A stretch of DNA of 64,000 bases from Lycium barbarum (lineage: Eukaryota > Streptophyta > Magnoliopsida > Solanales > Solanaceae), in assembly GCF_019175385.1 (NCBI RefSeq), contig NC_083341.1, forward strand, positions 91,042,321 through 91,106,320. Reading direction: 5' to 3'. The translations under genes were made by a program, and so were the position numbers. A model generated the notes under the pieces. It was not told the origin of the DNA, ran no database searches, and saw nothing but the letters and a program-made list of their open reading frames with translations. This document shows positions 24,324-36,367 of this stretch, one piece after another (the stretch's first letter is position 1; each line of letters begins with the position of its first letter).

Positions 24324-25738
24324 GAAAGTGAATTGTTAATCTTTGTTTAACACACTAAGGTATGTCTCTCTTTTAAAAACCTTATCATGGATATATGTTT
24401 TCTTCTCAAAGGTTATTTTCTGAATAAAAAGGTGAACTTTTCATGCAAAATCCTAATTCATGTCTTTGCTTGTGGTTGGTGTGCGTGAGGGGCCAAGCCC
24501 ACATTAAAACTTGATTGTATTATCTTCTATATACGTATCTGAAATCATAATCGTTTTCTTCTATAAGAGATGATCAGTGATGATGGTTAATTGTTGGTAT
24601 TGATGATTTTACAAAGAAACTAAGACAAAGGAATCTTGTTTAAAGAAGTGGAAACTGTGGATTTTCGTAATGGCATAATGAACTTTAATGCTATTTGATG
24701 GTGTGACTACTTTGAGATAAATTGTGAATCAGCTTCTATGCTATGTAATTTGTTGTTGTGTTTGGCCTAGCTACTTGGGAGGAAGGGTAGCCACTATGGA
24801 TCCTAGTGTGATAATGCCTAGCCATTTGGGAGGAAGAGTGGCCACTTCTAGGTTCGCTACCTGGGGTGTGATTATGCCTAGCTATTCAGGAGGAAGGATA
24901 GCCACCGCTGAATTTCATATTCCGGTGTGGTGCACTGTGACAAGGGAACCTCTACGGTCACCCCTTCGATGTGCTTGATTCTTGGGCCTGTATTGGCATG
25001 AGTGATATTCTTATTTTCTCATGAAATTGTTGTTGTTAACTATGATCAATTGAAAGGCATATTTGAAGTTTTACCTTGACAAGAGGCCTTATAATCGATT
25101 TTGCTAATTCTTATTGAGATACACAAACTGAATAAATGTTCTTACATTGGTTTTCACATGATTTTCAAGACTGATTTCTTTATGTATTATTGTACTTTAT
25201 TTTCATATGACTTGTTGTCCCCGAGACACTCACTGAGTACGAAGTACTCAAGCATACCATTGTTATTTTTGATCGTATGTTAGGTAACAGTGAAGAGCAG
25301 GTTCTTGATACTCCGGGCGTTTAGGAAGGACTTGCGATTGCTGCTGATTAGGTGAGCCCACACATTCATTCGTGGGACACCCTACTTTTTTAATTCCATT
25401 TATTTATATTAGTTTTCGGGCTACGTCTCGATGAGTTAGACATTATTCCTTATTCTTATAAGCTCCTTAGTATACATTCGAATGTGGGTAGAAGAAGAGT
25501 TGTTGTTTAACTCTTTCAGGCACACTATCATGCTTTGGTTGAATTATTTAAATTATAAAGATTTTCGCTGATTTAACTCTTATATTCATGATTTGTTTGC
25601 ATTTATTTTTTTAAACTGTTGGAGGCGAATATTGAACCTGGCAGGTTCAAGTGTTAATATTGCATCATTTAGGTTCTTCCGATGTTGTTCATGACGTCGG
25701 ATGCCGGTCACGTCTAGGGTGGGTTTTGGGGCATGACA
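24324..25738 (+). repeat. Element F 5' LTR, second part
   Basis: It continues the F LTR after element C, matching 34929-36367. It holds three GGGAGGAAG-type hairpin units (24768-24910) and the inverted repeat TGAGTAC-GAA-GTACTCA at 25234-25250. It ends GGGGCATGACA. Relative to the 3' LTR it lacks about 23 bp near 24656. The first five bases, GAAAG, are the right target-site copy of element C. Confidence 0.9.
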
Positions 25739-25742
25739 AGCT

Positions 25743-25754
25743 TGGTATCAGAGC
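25743..25754 (+). other. Primer binding site of element F
   Basis: TGGTATCAGAGC lies 4 nt after the LTR end and matches initiator-Met tRNA. Confidence 0.9.
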
Positions 25755-25965
25755 CTAAGTTTAAATACATCCTAGGATTATTGCCGATATCTGTGGAGCT
25801 GTGTCTAGTGGGGTTTTCCTTGTGCAGCCTGATCACCTGCATGACCGAGAAACTCCCAGGACATTTATAGGTGTTTCCTATTCTTCTTGATTCTAGATTG
25901 TGCTGTAGAGCTTCAAGTCCTTTTAGGGTCGTTCTAATTCGCTCGTTAATTCGTGCCTTGCAGAA

Positions 25966-26019
25966 ATGGCTCTGACGCGATCCAAAAATGGTAACCGAGC
26001 ACAACCCATGAGAGCTAAC
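25966..26019 (+). pseudogene. gag: Element F gag, first 18 codons
   Basis: The ATG at 25966 opens MALTRSKNGNRAQPMRAN. It is cut after codon 18 by solo LTR G. The frame resumes exactly at 29613 once the LTR and one copy of the CTAAC duplication are removed, which supports both the start choice and the insertion call. Confidence 0.85.
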
Positions 26020-26341
26020 TGTTACACCCCGGAAAATTTTGCGTTACCAAAGCTGTAGATGGCCTAGTATGGGCCAAATGAAGAGTAAAGTTACGCCAGG
26101 ATCAATGAGGTTAAGCTTCCGAGGCTTTGGAAGAAGGTTAGGCAAGGTCTGATACAAAAATTTTGGTCTAAATGGAAGAAATGATATGTTCTAGTATATT
26201 AATAATTTTGAAGTAAAACAAAATTTTAAAGTGAATTTCGGGAAGTCTAGTTTCCAACGCAACAAACCGCTCCTCAATCGGACATCGGGGTAAGGAGATA
26301 TGGACATTACAGGTTGGATGGGCGAGCCAAGAAAAAGGTCT

Positions 26342-26926
26342 GCGCGAACGCGCCAGCAAGTGGCGCGAACGCGCAGAAGGCCAAAGGGCCAATACAGCGC
26401 GAACGCGCTGAACAAAAATTTGAAAATGAAGTTCGGAATGAAGGTTGTGTTATAAGAAGGTAATAATAGCATATATATGACATTTGGAGACCATATGGTG
26501 TAAATTAGTTCATATGTTAATTGACGAAAAGCCCTCGTTGCCGCGAGCTAAGTGGGACCCACATGTCGGAGTTTTATGAAAGATGTGAGAAGGGACATGT
26601 GAGTAGTATATGGAAAGTTGAGTAAGTCTTAAGAAGGATCCATAAGCCAAAAATGAGTATCGACCCTCCAAAGGGACGATTCAAGAAAACGTTTTTGGGT
26701 GATCCGACTTGGAGGGGCAAAAACAGCATTATAAGTTTGGAATTTGGGAAAAACCCCAGAAATAAAAGTTGTAGATAATTGAATTAACTTTCCAACCATA
26801 GGTCGTGGGCCCTCATACGATATCGGTATCAAGAGTTATGACCGTTTTACTGAACGAACATCCAGTCAGAAAATTTAGACCTGCGCGAACGCGCAGAAGG
26901 AATTTTTTTTAACCTGCGCGAACGCG
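26342..26926. promoter_or_regulatory. Palindromes GCGCGAACGCGC in LTR G
   Basis: Five copies of TGCGCGAACGCGCA or close variants lie at about 26342, 26363, 26396, 26883 and 26915. The last is about 40 bp upstream of the TATA box. They are CpG-rich in an AT-rich background. Confidence 0.65.
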
Positions 26927-28604
26927 CAAAAGACATTTTATGTCGGTTCCAGCCGAACCTGGAACGTTATAAAAAGGGGTTTATCCCCCATTTTTCAGAT
27001 CAACACACACAAAAAACACTCCAATATTCCAGAAAATTCCCCAACTCCTCACCACCAAATTTTAGCCCAAACCAGGTATAATTTCCCAATTTCAGTCCGG
27101 ATAGCGTATAGTTTTCACTGCAGAATCGTATGGCAGTGCGTTGTGGCATAAAACTAAGGTGAAAAAGGGAAGATACAACAATATTATAAGGAGAAAGGTA
27201 TGAATCTCTTCCTATTTGTGTTAATACTAGTTTATTTACGAAGAAGGCGCGATTAAATAATTGTATACTGAGTTAATTACTTATAAAAGTTGGAAAACAG
27301 TGTGTGGGCTGTTTTATGGAATAGGTTGATATGGAAAAGGATATTATTGATGTTGGAATTGTTGTTGTTGTGAGTGAAATTGGGAGATAAAAATGTGTTG
27401 CGAATGATTATGTTGAAGATTGGAAGTTTTAGGTGAATTATGGTTTGGTGGAAAGTTTGTATATTTTGTATATCTTGTGAATATTTTGTAGAAAAATGAT
27501 ATGAAATGTTTTTAAATTGCATTGTAATGATCTTGATTAATGACGAATATGAAAATATTGAGATTGGTTTGGAAGTGTGAAGTCGGAATGAAAGTTATTG
27601 CATTATGTCGGAAAGAAGAATACTTGTGCCATATTGTGCCTCGTCGTTATTGCTGTTGATGTTAGTGTGGTTATTGGGTTGTTGTTGATATATTGAGCCG
27701 AGCTAAGTCTCGGGGATGCTACATATATATAGGGGAAATGCTGCCGAAATTTTGGTAGACAAATATAGACTTAAGTTTGAACTCTTAAAGCTTGTAACTC
27801 ATAATTGGTAATTGTGACCAAATGTAGATTTTGGAGCAAACGGGATTTGAGTTTGGGCAGGCGTAAGGAGCGCGAAAGGTATGTAAGGCTTCACTTTTCC
27901 TTCTTTTGGCATGTCTTAGACCTATTAGGTTGGATACGAGCCTCGGGGGCGATCCTATTCCTAGAAATTCGAGTTTGAATTTACCCCTTTTTCAATCAGT
28001 AGAATTGATCTAAGTTTGGCATATATTGATGAATCAATTGCGCAAACATCTATAATCTGCCCGAATGGAACCGAATGATACTAGAACTATTATAAGTGAC
28101 TCCGTAAGGCTTAAGGTATGTAATTTGTGTACGCCACCTCGACTTGACCCGAGGCGGGCCCACAATCCTCGAGACTTATTTGTGTTGTTCTAGTTGACTC
28201 ATTTCCATACAATAATTAAGGAAAACGTTTGGTTACTATTCCTAGTTGTTGTGATTCACATATATCCTCTGAAATAAGTATCTAGAAACTCTGATACGAA
28301 TATTCTGAGTTGAACATCCGGATACAGATAATCCGTTAGGAGTATCCTTTGAACCCTTCGATGTCTCGCTTTTCAGGTAATAGTATGTCCGATCATTTCA
28401 TCGAACCTTGTAAATGTTTCATGATTAAGTAACGAGATAAGTAAGAAAATTGTGTTTCTAAAAGAATTTGGTAAGTCTTAATGTCCTTAACCTTCATGGA
28501 AAATGTTCTAACAGGAGTCTGTAAGTATGATAGCACGTTTGAAGATATGATATGATATGATAAGATATGATATGAGATGATATGACGGTATGTATATAAT
28601 ATGT

Positions 28605-28842
28605 ATGGATCGGGCTGCACGTTCCGCAGCAATACGTTATTTTACTTATGGATCGGGCCGAACGTTCCTCGGCAGTGTACGTGGTATTATGGATCGGGCC
28701 GTACGTTCCACGGCAGTAAATGTTATATTATGGATCGGGCCGAACGTTCCTCGGCAGAGTATTCTATATTATGGATCAGGCCGTACGTTCCACGACAATA
28801 TGGTATGTATATATGGATCGGGTCGTACGTTCCACGGCAGTA
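28605..28842 (+). repeat. Minisatellite GGATCGGGCCGTACGTTCC in LTR G
   Basis: Six imperfect units of about 40 bp (starting near 28607, 28648, 28689, 28731, 28772 and 28815) with GGATCGGGCCGTACGTTCC and a CGGCAG-type tail. It is preceded by a GATAT-rich microsatellite (28547-28585). Confidence 0.75.
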
Positions 28843-29612
28843 TATGATATGTATATATATATGGATTGGTTGTATGAATATGTATATGGAGACATAGGAC
28901 GCCAGCACGTAAGGTTTGTGTTTGGGAAGTAATCATTTCGGTATTCTAGATGATTTATTCATTTTTGGTACTTTTCCAACATATGGCACCGGTAAGTATG
29001 ATGTACGTTCGGAAGATAAGCATCTTAGTATTCTGACTATTGCACTTACTCTCTTGCACCGTTGTTCCGATTACGTTTCTATTTTCCGTATTTTATGCCT
29101 TACATACTCAGTACATATTCCGTACTGACCCCCTCTCTTCGGGGGCTGCGTTTCATGCCCGCAGGTACAGACGCTCGTGTAAGAGATCCGGCGGTCTAGG
29201 TTACCTGTTCTGCTATTCCGGAGTGCTCCCTTGTCCCGGAGCCCATCTTTTGGTACATACCTTTCTGCCATGTACATGTATGTGTATATTCAGGGGTACG
29301 GCGGGACCCTGTCCCGTCATATGATTATGTTATGTCTGTTAGAGGCCTGTAGACATATATGTGGGTCGTGGGTCGCTGTTGTCCGGTTACATATGCGGTT
29401 TGCTCCGACAGCCTCAACGGCTTGTATGTATTTATGCTTTGGTCTGATGTGTATGATATATGCGACTGTCTCGGAAAAAGAAAAAAAATCTGTGTTAATT
29501 GTTATAGGTTAAACAAGAATGAGATATGACTATGTTGATTAGTAAACAGGTAAGTATGGGTGCCCAGCTCGGGCACCAGTCACGGCCCACGGGGTTGGGT
29601 CGTGACACTAAC

Positions 29613-30740
29613 CAAAATCTTGGGGGCACGAATGTTGTTAATGCAAATAATGCTGGAAATCAAGCACCACCCCCAGCACCGCCTGCTCCTGCTATTCCTG
29701 TTGCGGGTGTACCTGAGATTGGTACTATGCAAACGACTATTCAAATGTTAACTGCATTGGTTGCGGCTCAGCAGCAATGTGGAGGTGTGGGACCTCATGG
29801 CGGAGGCAGACTTAAGCAATTCCTAGACTTAAAGTCACCAGAGTTCTTTGGGTCACGAGAGGTGGATGACCCCCAACACTTTTTAGATGAGATCTTCAAG
29901 GCATTGAGGGCAATGGATGCCCAGGATTCAGAAGTTGTGAGGCTTGTTTCGTATCAGTTGAAGGATGTTTCTCACGTATGGTTTGAGAAGCGGGAATCTG
30001 AGAGAGGTGACGCTGCTTTAGCTTCGACGTGAGCTGAATTTGAAGAGGCGTTCATGGAAAGGTTCTTGTCTGATGAGGAAATAATTGCTATGGCTACAAA
30101 GTTTGAAAATCTAGAGCAGGGTAACAAGTCGGTTCGTGAGTATAGTTTGGAGTTCACTCGTCTATCAAAGTATGCTTTATACATGATTCCGACTGAAAAG
30201 CATAAGTTGACTCGTTTTGTGAAAGGCTTGGTACCACATATCAATTCTGCATGTGCTGCTGTTGCTATGTCTCCTACTTGCACTTTCTCGTCTCTAGTTG
30301 GGTTTGCTGAACAACAAGAGAGTTGGAAAAATGAGGAGAGAGTGGATCGAGATCCGAACAAGAAGGCCCGATCGGTGGGTGGTTTCAGTGGTAATAATTA
30401 TAAGGGAGGGCAGAGTAAAGGGTATTATGCACCTGCTCAGTCTGGAGCTTATTCCCATGCTAGTGTGCCTTCTGGTAGGCAAGGCCAGAAAAATAATAAT
30501 AATAGTAAGTTTTCGCAAGGAAGTAGTCATCCGCCAGGGTGGGAAGAGCATATCTGTCATCATTGTGGGATTAGAGGCCATATCAAGAGGGAATGCAGAA
30601 AGTGGCTACGTGAGGTGGCTGCTATGAATAACCAAAAGAATGATTCGCTTGCTTCTGCATTTGCTAGAAATCCGCCTGCTGGTAATGCTAATAATAATAA
30701 TCAGAATGCTTGTAACAACGGCAAAGGAAAGGAAGTTGCT
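29613..30740 (+). pseudogene. gag: Element F gag, main part
   Basis: It continues gag after solo LTR G: Asn/Pro-rich stretch, helix with MQTTIQMLTALVAAQQQ, then the gag core (LKSPEFFGSREVDDPQHFLD). A TGA at 30030-30032 interrupts it just before AEFEEAF. The frame reopens through FMERFLSDEE and LSKYALYMIP to an intact zinc knuckle (CHHCGIRGHIKREC, about 30557-30598) and an Asn-rich tail. Only one stop breaks this part. Confidence 0.85.
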
Positions 30741-31260
30741 AATACTTCTAGTGGAGGGACAGCTCGACTTTATGGGCTGACTCGTAGGGAGGCAGTTGAG
30801 GCTTCTGACGCTGTGGTTACAGGTATCCTTACCATATGTTCTCATGATGCTTACTCATTGATTGATCCGGGTTGAAATTTATCCTATGTGACTCCTTATT
30901 TTTTTCTTGATATGGGTATGAAACCCGAACCTTTGTTGGAACCCTTTACTGTTGATACGCCTTCGGGTGTTCCTGTTATTGCTTCTAGAGTGTATAGAAA
31001 TTGTGTTGTTGTGATTAAAGGTCGTGAGACCGTGGCTTATTTGTATGAACTTGAATGGTGGATTTTGATGTAATTGTGGGGATGGACTGGTTGTCTGCGT
31101 GTTATGCTAATGTGGATTGTCGCCATAAGTTAGTTCGTTTCGCTTTTCCCGATGAGCCTGTTATTGTGTGGGAGGGTGAAATTGCTAAGCCAAAGGGTAG
31201 ATTAATTTCCTATCTTAACGCTCATAAGATGATTACTAAGGGGTGTATTTACCATTTGGT
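30741..31260 (+). pseudogene. Element F aspartic protease
   Basis: The active-site motif LIDPG is followed at once by TGA (30873-30875), where C has a Ser codon. The next part (LSYVTPYFF, ASRVYRNCVVV) is in the same frame. A 1-nt deletion near 31053 (YELEW instead of YELEMVDF) moves the frame, which continues as [16 protein letters not shown] from 31055. Confidence 0.8.
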
Positions 31261-32200
31261 TGCTTTTAATGATACAAAATCCGTAGTACCCGAATTTGCA
31301 TATGTTCCCATAGTCAGTGATTATCCCAAAGTATTTCCTGAAGATCTTCCTGGTATTCCTCCTGATAGAGTTATTGATTTTAGGATTGATGTTATCCCCG
31401 ACACCCAACCTATTTCTATTCCACTTTATCGTATGGCTCCAGCGGAGCTAAGGGAATTGAAGGATCAATTAAAGGACTTGTTGGATAAGGGTTTCATCCG
31501 ACCAAGTTCCTCACCTTGGGGTGCTCCAATCTTGTTTGTTAGGAAGAAGGATGGTTCCCTGAGAATGTGTGTTGACTACCGTCAACTTAATAAAGTGACC
31601 ATTAAGAATACGTATCCCTTACCCAGGATAGATGATTTGTTTGACCAACTTCAGGGTGCTAAGTTCTTTTCGAAGATTGACCTGAGGTTTGGATATCATC
31701 AATTGAAGATAAAGGAGGAGGATATCCCGAAAACTGCTTTCCGTACTTGTTATGGGTACTTTGAGTTTCTAGTCATGTCATTTGGCTTGACTAATGTGCC
31801 TGCTGCATTCATGGATTTGATGAACCGTGTTTTTAATCTAGACCGATTCATTATTGTGTTTGTTGATGACATTTTGGTGTACTCTAAGAATCGTGAGGAT
31901 CATGCTAATCATTTGAGGATAACTTTGACAACACTTGAGGAGAACGAGCTTTATGCAAAATTCTCTAGGTGTGAGTTCTGGCTTGAGTCTGTGTCTTTCT
32001 TGGGTCACGTGGTGACTGGTGACAGCATTAAAGTAGACCCTCAGAAAATTTCAGCGGTTAAGGATTGGCCTAGACCAACTAGTGCGACGGAAATTCGTAG
32101 TTTCTTGGGTTTGGCAAATTATTACAGAAAGTTTGTGGAAGGTTTTTTGTCCATAGCCTCACCATTGACTAAATTGACACAGAAGACTGCTAAGTTTTAG
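31261..32200 (+). pseudogene. pol: Element F reverse transcriptase
   Basis: A long open run from 31055 holds the fingers ([18 protein letters not shown]), [12 protein letters not shown] and catalytic FVDDILVYS (31859-31885). A small in-frame gap lies before the active site (RVFNLDRF, shorter than in C). The frame ends at TAG 32198-32200, between KF and WSE, at the start of the RNase H connection. Confidence 0.9.
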
Positions 32201-32908
32201 TGGTCCGAAGCTTCTGAAAAGAGTTTCCAAGAGCTTAAGATAAGGTTGACTTCGGCTCCTATTTTTACTTTACCTTCTGGGTCTGGTGGATATGTGGCGT
32301 ATTGTGATGCTTCTAGAATTGGTTTGGGTTGTGTATTGATGCAGAACGGTAAGGTGATTGCTTATGCTTCGCGTCAGTTGAAGAAGCATGAGAAGAACTA
32401 TCCGACTCATGACTTGGAGTTGGCTGCTGTGGTATTTGCTTTGAAAATTTGGCATCATTATCTGTATGGTGAGCATTGTGATGTTTTTACTGATCACAAG
32501 AGTCTGCAATATATCTTCAAGCAGCGAGAGTTGAATCTCAGGCAGAGGAGGTGGTTGGAGTTGTTGAAAGATTACGACTTGAGTATCTTGTATCATCCTG
32601 GTAAGGCTAATGTGGTTACTGATGCTTTGAGTAGAAAATCTATGCGCACGTTGGCTTCTTTGCGTGCACATGACATGCCCATGGGGAAGGAAATTCGAAG
32701 ACTTGCTAGTCTTGGGGTCAGACTTGATGAAACCAAAGATAGAGAGTTAGTGGGAATCATGCCGTCACGGTCTGACATGGTGGAAAGGATAAAATCCAAG
32801 CAATATGATGATGAACTTTTGGCAAAGCTGAGAGATGGAGTGGAAAGGGGTGAGTACACTTCATTTACTGTTGGTACTGGTGATAGTGTTCTGCTGTTGC
32901 AAGGATGA
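32201..32908 (+). pseudogene. Element F RNase H and integrase linker
   Basis: All four acidic residues are present ([25 protein letters not shown]). The frame runs through the RNase H tail and the linker and stops at TGA 32906-32908, just before [13 protein letters not shown]. Confidence 0.85.
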
Positions 32909-34222
32909 TTGTGTGTTCCTGATGCTGATGTTCTTCGACAAGAATTAATGATGGAAGCTCATAGTTCCAAGTATTCGGTTCATCCGGGATCCACCAAAAT
33001 GTATAAGGATTTGAAACAACACTATTGGTGGAAGAGCATGAAGATTGATATTTCTAACTTTGTGGCTAAGTGTTTAAACTGTCAACAGGTGAAGGCTGAA
33101 CATCAAAGGCCTGGAGTCCTGGCTCAGAATATCGAGATTCCGCAGTGGAAGTGGGACGAGATCAATATGGATTTTGTTGTGGGGTTACCCCGCACAAAGG
33201 CCAAGTTTGACTCGATTTGGGTTATCGTGGATAGACTCACAAAGTCTGCCCATTTTCTCCCCGTGAAGACGTCATATACTGCAGCGGAGTACGCCAAGTT
33301 ATATCTAAAAGAGATAGTTAGATTGCATGGTGTTCCGACATCAATTATATCTGATAGAGGTACGCAATTTACTGCTCATTTTTGGACATCCTTTCAGGAA
33401 GGGTTGGGAACTAGAGTGAAATTGAGCACTGCCTTTCATCCTCAAACTAACGAGCAGGCGGAGAGAACTATTCAGATTTTGGAAGATATGCTATGAGCTT
33501 GTGCAATCAATTTTGGAGGAAGTTGGGATGCCCACCTACCTCTGGTGGAATTCGCTTACAACAATAGCTATTAAGCGAGTATTCAAATGGCTCCTTATGA
33601 GGCTCTTTATGGGAGGCATTTTCGATCTCCAATTGGTTGGTTTGAACCCATTGAAGTGGAATTTTTGGGTCCGGATTTAGTTCATGAAGCAATTGAGAAG
33701 GTTAATCTTATTGTGCAACGACTCAAGACAGCTTAGAGTAGACAGAAGTCCTATACGGATATGAGGCGGCGTGAGCTGGAGTTTTCTGTTGGTGACAAAG
33801 TGTTCCTGAAAGTATCACCGATGAAGGGAGTAATGCGGTTTGGTAAAAAGGGGAAACTTAGTCCTCGTTTTATTGGCCCTTATGAGATTGTTAGGAAAAT
33901 TAGGACGGTGGCTTATGAGTTGAAGTTACCATCTAATATGGCCATGGTGCATCCTGTGTTTCATGTTTTGATGTTGAGGTTGTACAAACCTGATCCTTCC
34001 CATGTGTTGAACCATGAAGAGATTGAAATTAATGAAGGGTTAACCTATGAAGAAAAGCTGGTTCAGATTCTAGATCGTCAAGTTAGAAGGTTGAGGACGA
34101 AGGATGTGGCATCGGTTAAAGTGTTGTGGTGAAACCATAATACTGAGGAAGCTACTTGGGAAGCGGAGGAGGACATGAAGAAGAGATATCCCCACTTGTT
34201 CCCACTGGCAGGTATGAGCTAG
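32909..34222 (+). pseudogene. Element F integrase with chromodomain
   Basis: It inserts element DNA; the chromodomain is thought to steer chromoviruses to heterochromatin. The HHCC zinc finger reads to CLNCQQVK. The DDE triad is complete: Asp 33170-33172 (NMDFVVGL), Asp 33353-33355 (SDRGTQF) and Glu 33461-33463 (QAERT), with D-35-E spacing. Stops are at 33494, 33572, 33734 and 34130. The GPY/F-like part (SPRFIGPYEIV) and chromodomain ([20 protein letters not shown], near 34070-34129) follow. The natural stop is probably TAG 34220-34222. Confidence 0.9.
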
Positions 34223-34306
34223 CGTTTTAAATTACTTATGGATGAATCTTTGTGTTTGTTAGAAGCAACTTGTGGTTTAGTGAATTCTTTTCTATACTAT
34301 TATTCT

Positions 34307-34341
34307 CATTCGAGGACGAATGAATCTTAAGAGGGGGATAA
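34307..34341 (+). promoter_or_regulatory. Element F pre-PPT inverted repeat and polypurine tract
   Basis: CATTCGAGGACGAATG (34307-34322) is followed by TTAAGAGGGGGATAA, which abuts the 3' LTR. This is the same layout as in A, C and C2 with shorter arms. Confidence 0.8.
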
Positions 34342-36367
34342 TGTAACATCCCGTAAATCCATATAGAGTGTGATAGCATTGTATGAGTCCTTTGGAACCT
34401 TATATGTTGGGTTACATGCATGGCTTTAAGCTAAACACCCAAGAGGAGAGGGTCAAAATGAAAATTCTGTACAGTTTCACGAAAAGGAGGTGTGATGGGT
34501 CGTCCTTTGTACCGTCGTTCTGTTCGATACTCCGTCCTTTGCACCGTCGATTATGAGGAAGAGAAAGTTGCTCACTGGAAATTTCATGACTTTGACGGAT
34601 CAGATCGACGAATTGATCTAGCACAAAGACCATTCAACGGAGCAGATCGACGCTCCATCCTTTGTACCGTCCTTTGTGCCTGCCGGGCTGAAATTATATA
34701 AGTTGCAAAATTTTAGTTTTTCTTCCATTCTTTTCACTCTCAAGAACCCTAAGGACGAAAATATCTCTCTAGGGCTCCAACACTAAGGTAAGAACATCTT
34801 AATCATTGATTATCAATCTTAACAACAAACCCATGATTCTTAACATGATTCTTATGACTAAAACCTAGGGTTTGCAACAAAATTCTTCCTAAAGTGATTC
34901 AAGCTAGGGTTTGAGTGTTGTTCACTAGGAAAGTGAATTGTTAAACTTTGTTTAACACACTAAGGTATGTCTCTCTTTTAAAAACCTTATCATGGATATA
35001 TGTTTTCTTCTCAAAGGTTATTTATTGAATAAAAAGGTGAACTTTTCATGCAAAACCCTAATTCATGTCTTTGCTTGTGGTTGGTGTGCGTGAGGGGACA
35101 AGCCCACATTAAACCTTGATTGTATTATCTTCTATATACGTATATGAAATCATAATCGTTTTCTTCTATAAGAGATGATCAGTGATGATGGTTAATTGTT
35201 GGTATTGATGATTTTACAAAGAAACTAAGACAAAGGAATCTTGTTTAAAGAAGTGGAAACGTTTTCAAGATTGTCTATGAAACTATGGATTTTCGTAATG
35301 GCATAATGAACTTTAATGCTATTTTATGGTGTGACTACTTTGAGATAAATTGTGAATCGGCTTCTATGCTATGAAATTTGTTGTTGTGTTTGTCCTAGCT
35401 ACTTGGGAGGAAGGGTAGCCACTATGGATCCTAGTGTGATAATGCCTAGCCATTTGGGAGGAAGAGTGGCCACTTCTGGGTTCGCTACCTGGGGTGTGAT
35501 TATGCCTAGCTATTCGGGAGAAAGGATAGCCACCGCTGAATTTCATATTCCGGTGTGGTGCACTGTGACAAGGGAACCTCTACGGTCACCCCTTCGATGT
35601 GCTTGATTCTTGGGCCTGTATCGGCATGTGTGATATTCTTATTTTCTCATGAAATTGTTGTTGTTAACTATGATCAATTGAAAGGCATATTTGATGTTGT
35701 ACCTTGACAAGAGGCCTTATAATCGATTTTGATAATTCTTATTGAGATACATAAACTAAATAAATGTTCTTACATTGGTTTTCACATGATTTTCAAGACT
35801 GATTTCTTTATGTATTATTATACTTTATTTTCATATGACTTGTTGTCCCCGAGGCACTCACTGAGTACGAAGTACTCAGGCATACCATTGTTGTTTTTGA
35901 TGGTATGTTAGATAACGGTGAATAGCAGGTTCTTGATACTCCGGACGTTTAGGAAGGACTTGCGGTTGCTGCTGATTGGGTGAGCCCACACATTCATTCG
36001 TGGGACACCCTACTTATTTAATTCAATTTATTTATATTAGTTTCCGGGTTGCGCCTCGATGAGTTAGACATTTATTCCTTATTCTTAGAAGCTCCTTAGT
36101 ATACATTCGAATGTGGGTAGAAGAAGAGTTGTTGTTTAAATCTTTCAGGCAAACTATCATGCTTTGGTTGAATTATTTAAATTATAAAGACTTTCGCTGA
36201 TTTAACTCTTATATTCATGATCTGTTTGCATTTATTTTATTAAACTGTTGGAGGCGAATGTTGAACCTGGCGGGTTCAAGTGTTATTATTGCATCATTTA
36301 GGTTCTTCCAATGTTGTTCATGACGTCGGATGCCGGTCACGTCTAGGGTGGGTTTTGGGGCGTGACA
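34342..36367 (+). repeat. Element F 3' LTR (2026 bp)
   Basis: It starts TGTAACATCCCGT and ends GGGGCGTGACA. It is uninterrupted, so it serves as the reference for the split 5' LTR. Its palindrome cluster (34490-34670) precedes TATATAAG at 34695-34702. Hairpin units lie at 35395-35535 and TGAGTAC-GAA-GTACTCA at 35862-35878. The next bases, ACTTG, are the expected right target-site copy; the left copy is off the window. Confidence 0.9.

Larger units (their letters stand above)
26020..29607 (+). repeat. Solo LTR G (3588 bp)
   Basis: It starts TGTTACACCCCGG and ends GGGTCGTGACA. The target-site copies CTAAC are at 26015-26019 and 29608-29612. There is no primer site, gag or pol inside, so it is a single LTR left after LTR-LTR recombination. 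It has GCGCGAACGCGC palindromes, a TATAAAAA box (26968-26975), AGGTATGTAAGGCT (27877-27890), a six-unit minisatellite and TCAGTAC-N7-GTACTGA (29108-29128). A C5-N7-G5 hairpin (29129-29145) follows the last of these. Confidence 0.9.

Noticed and set aside
28590..28932. Overlapping Gly/Arg/Ser-rich frames that look like a repeat protein
   Set aside because: They are translations of the 40-bp minisatellite in LTR G, open in several frames at once because of the repeat.
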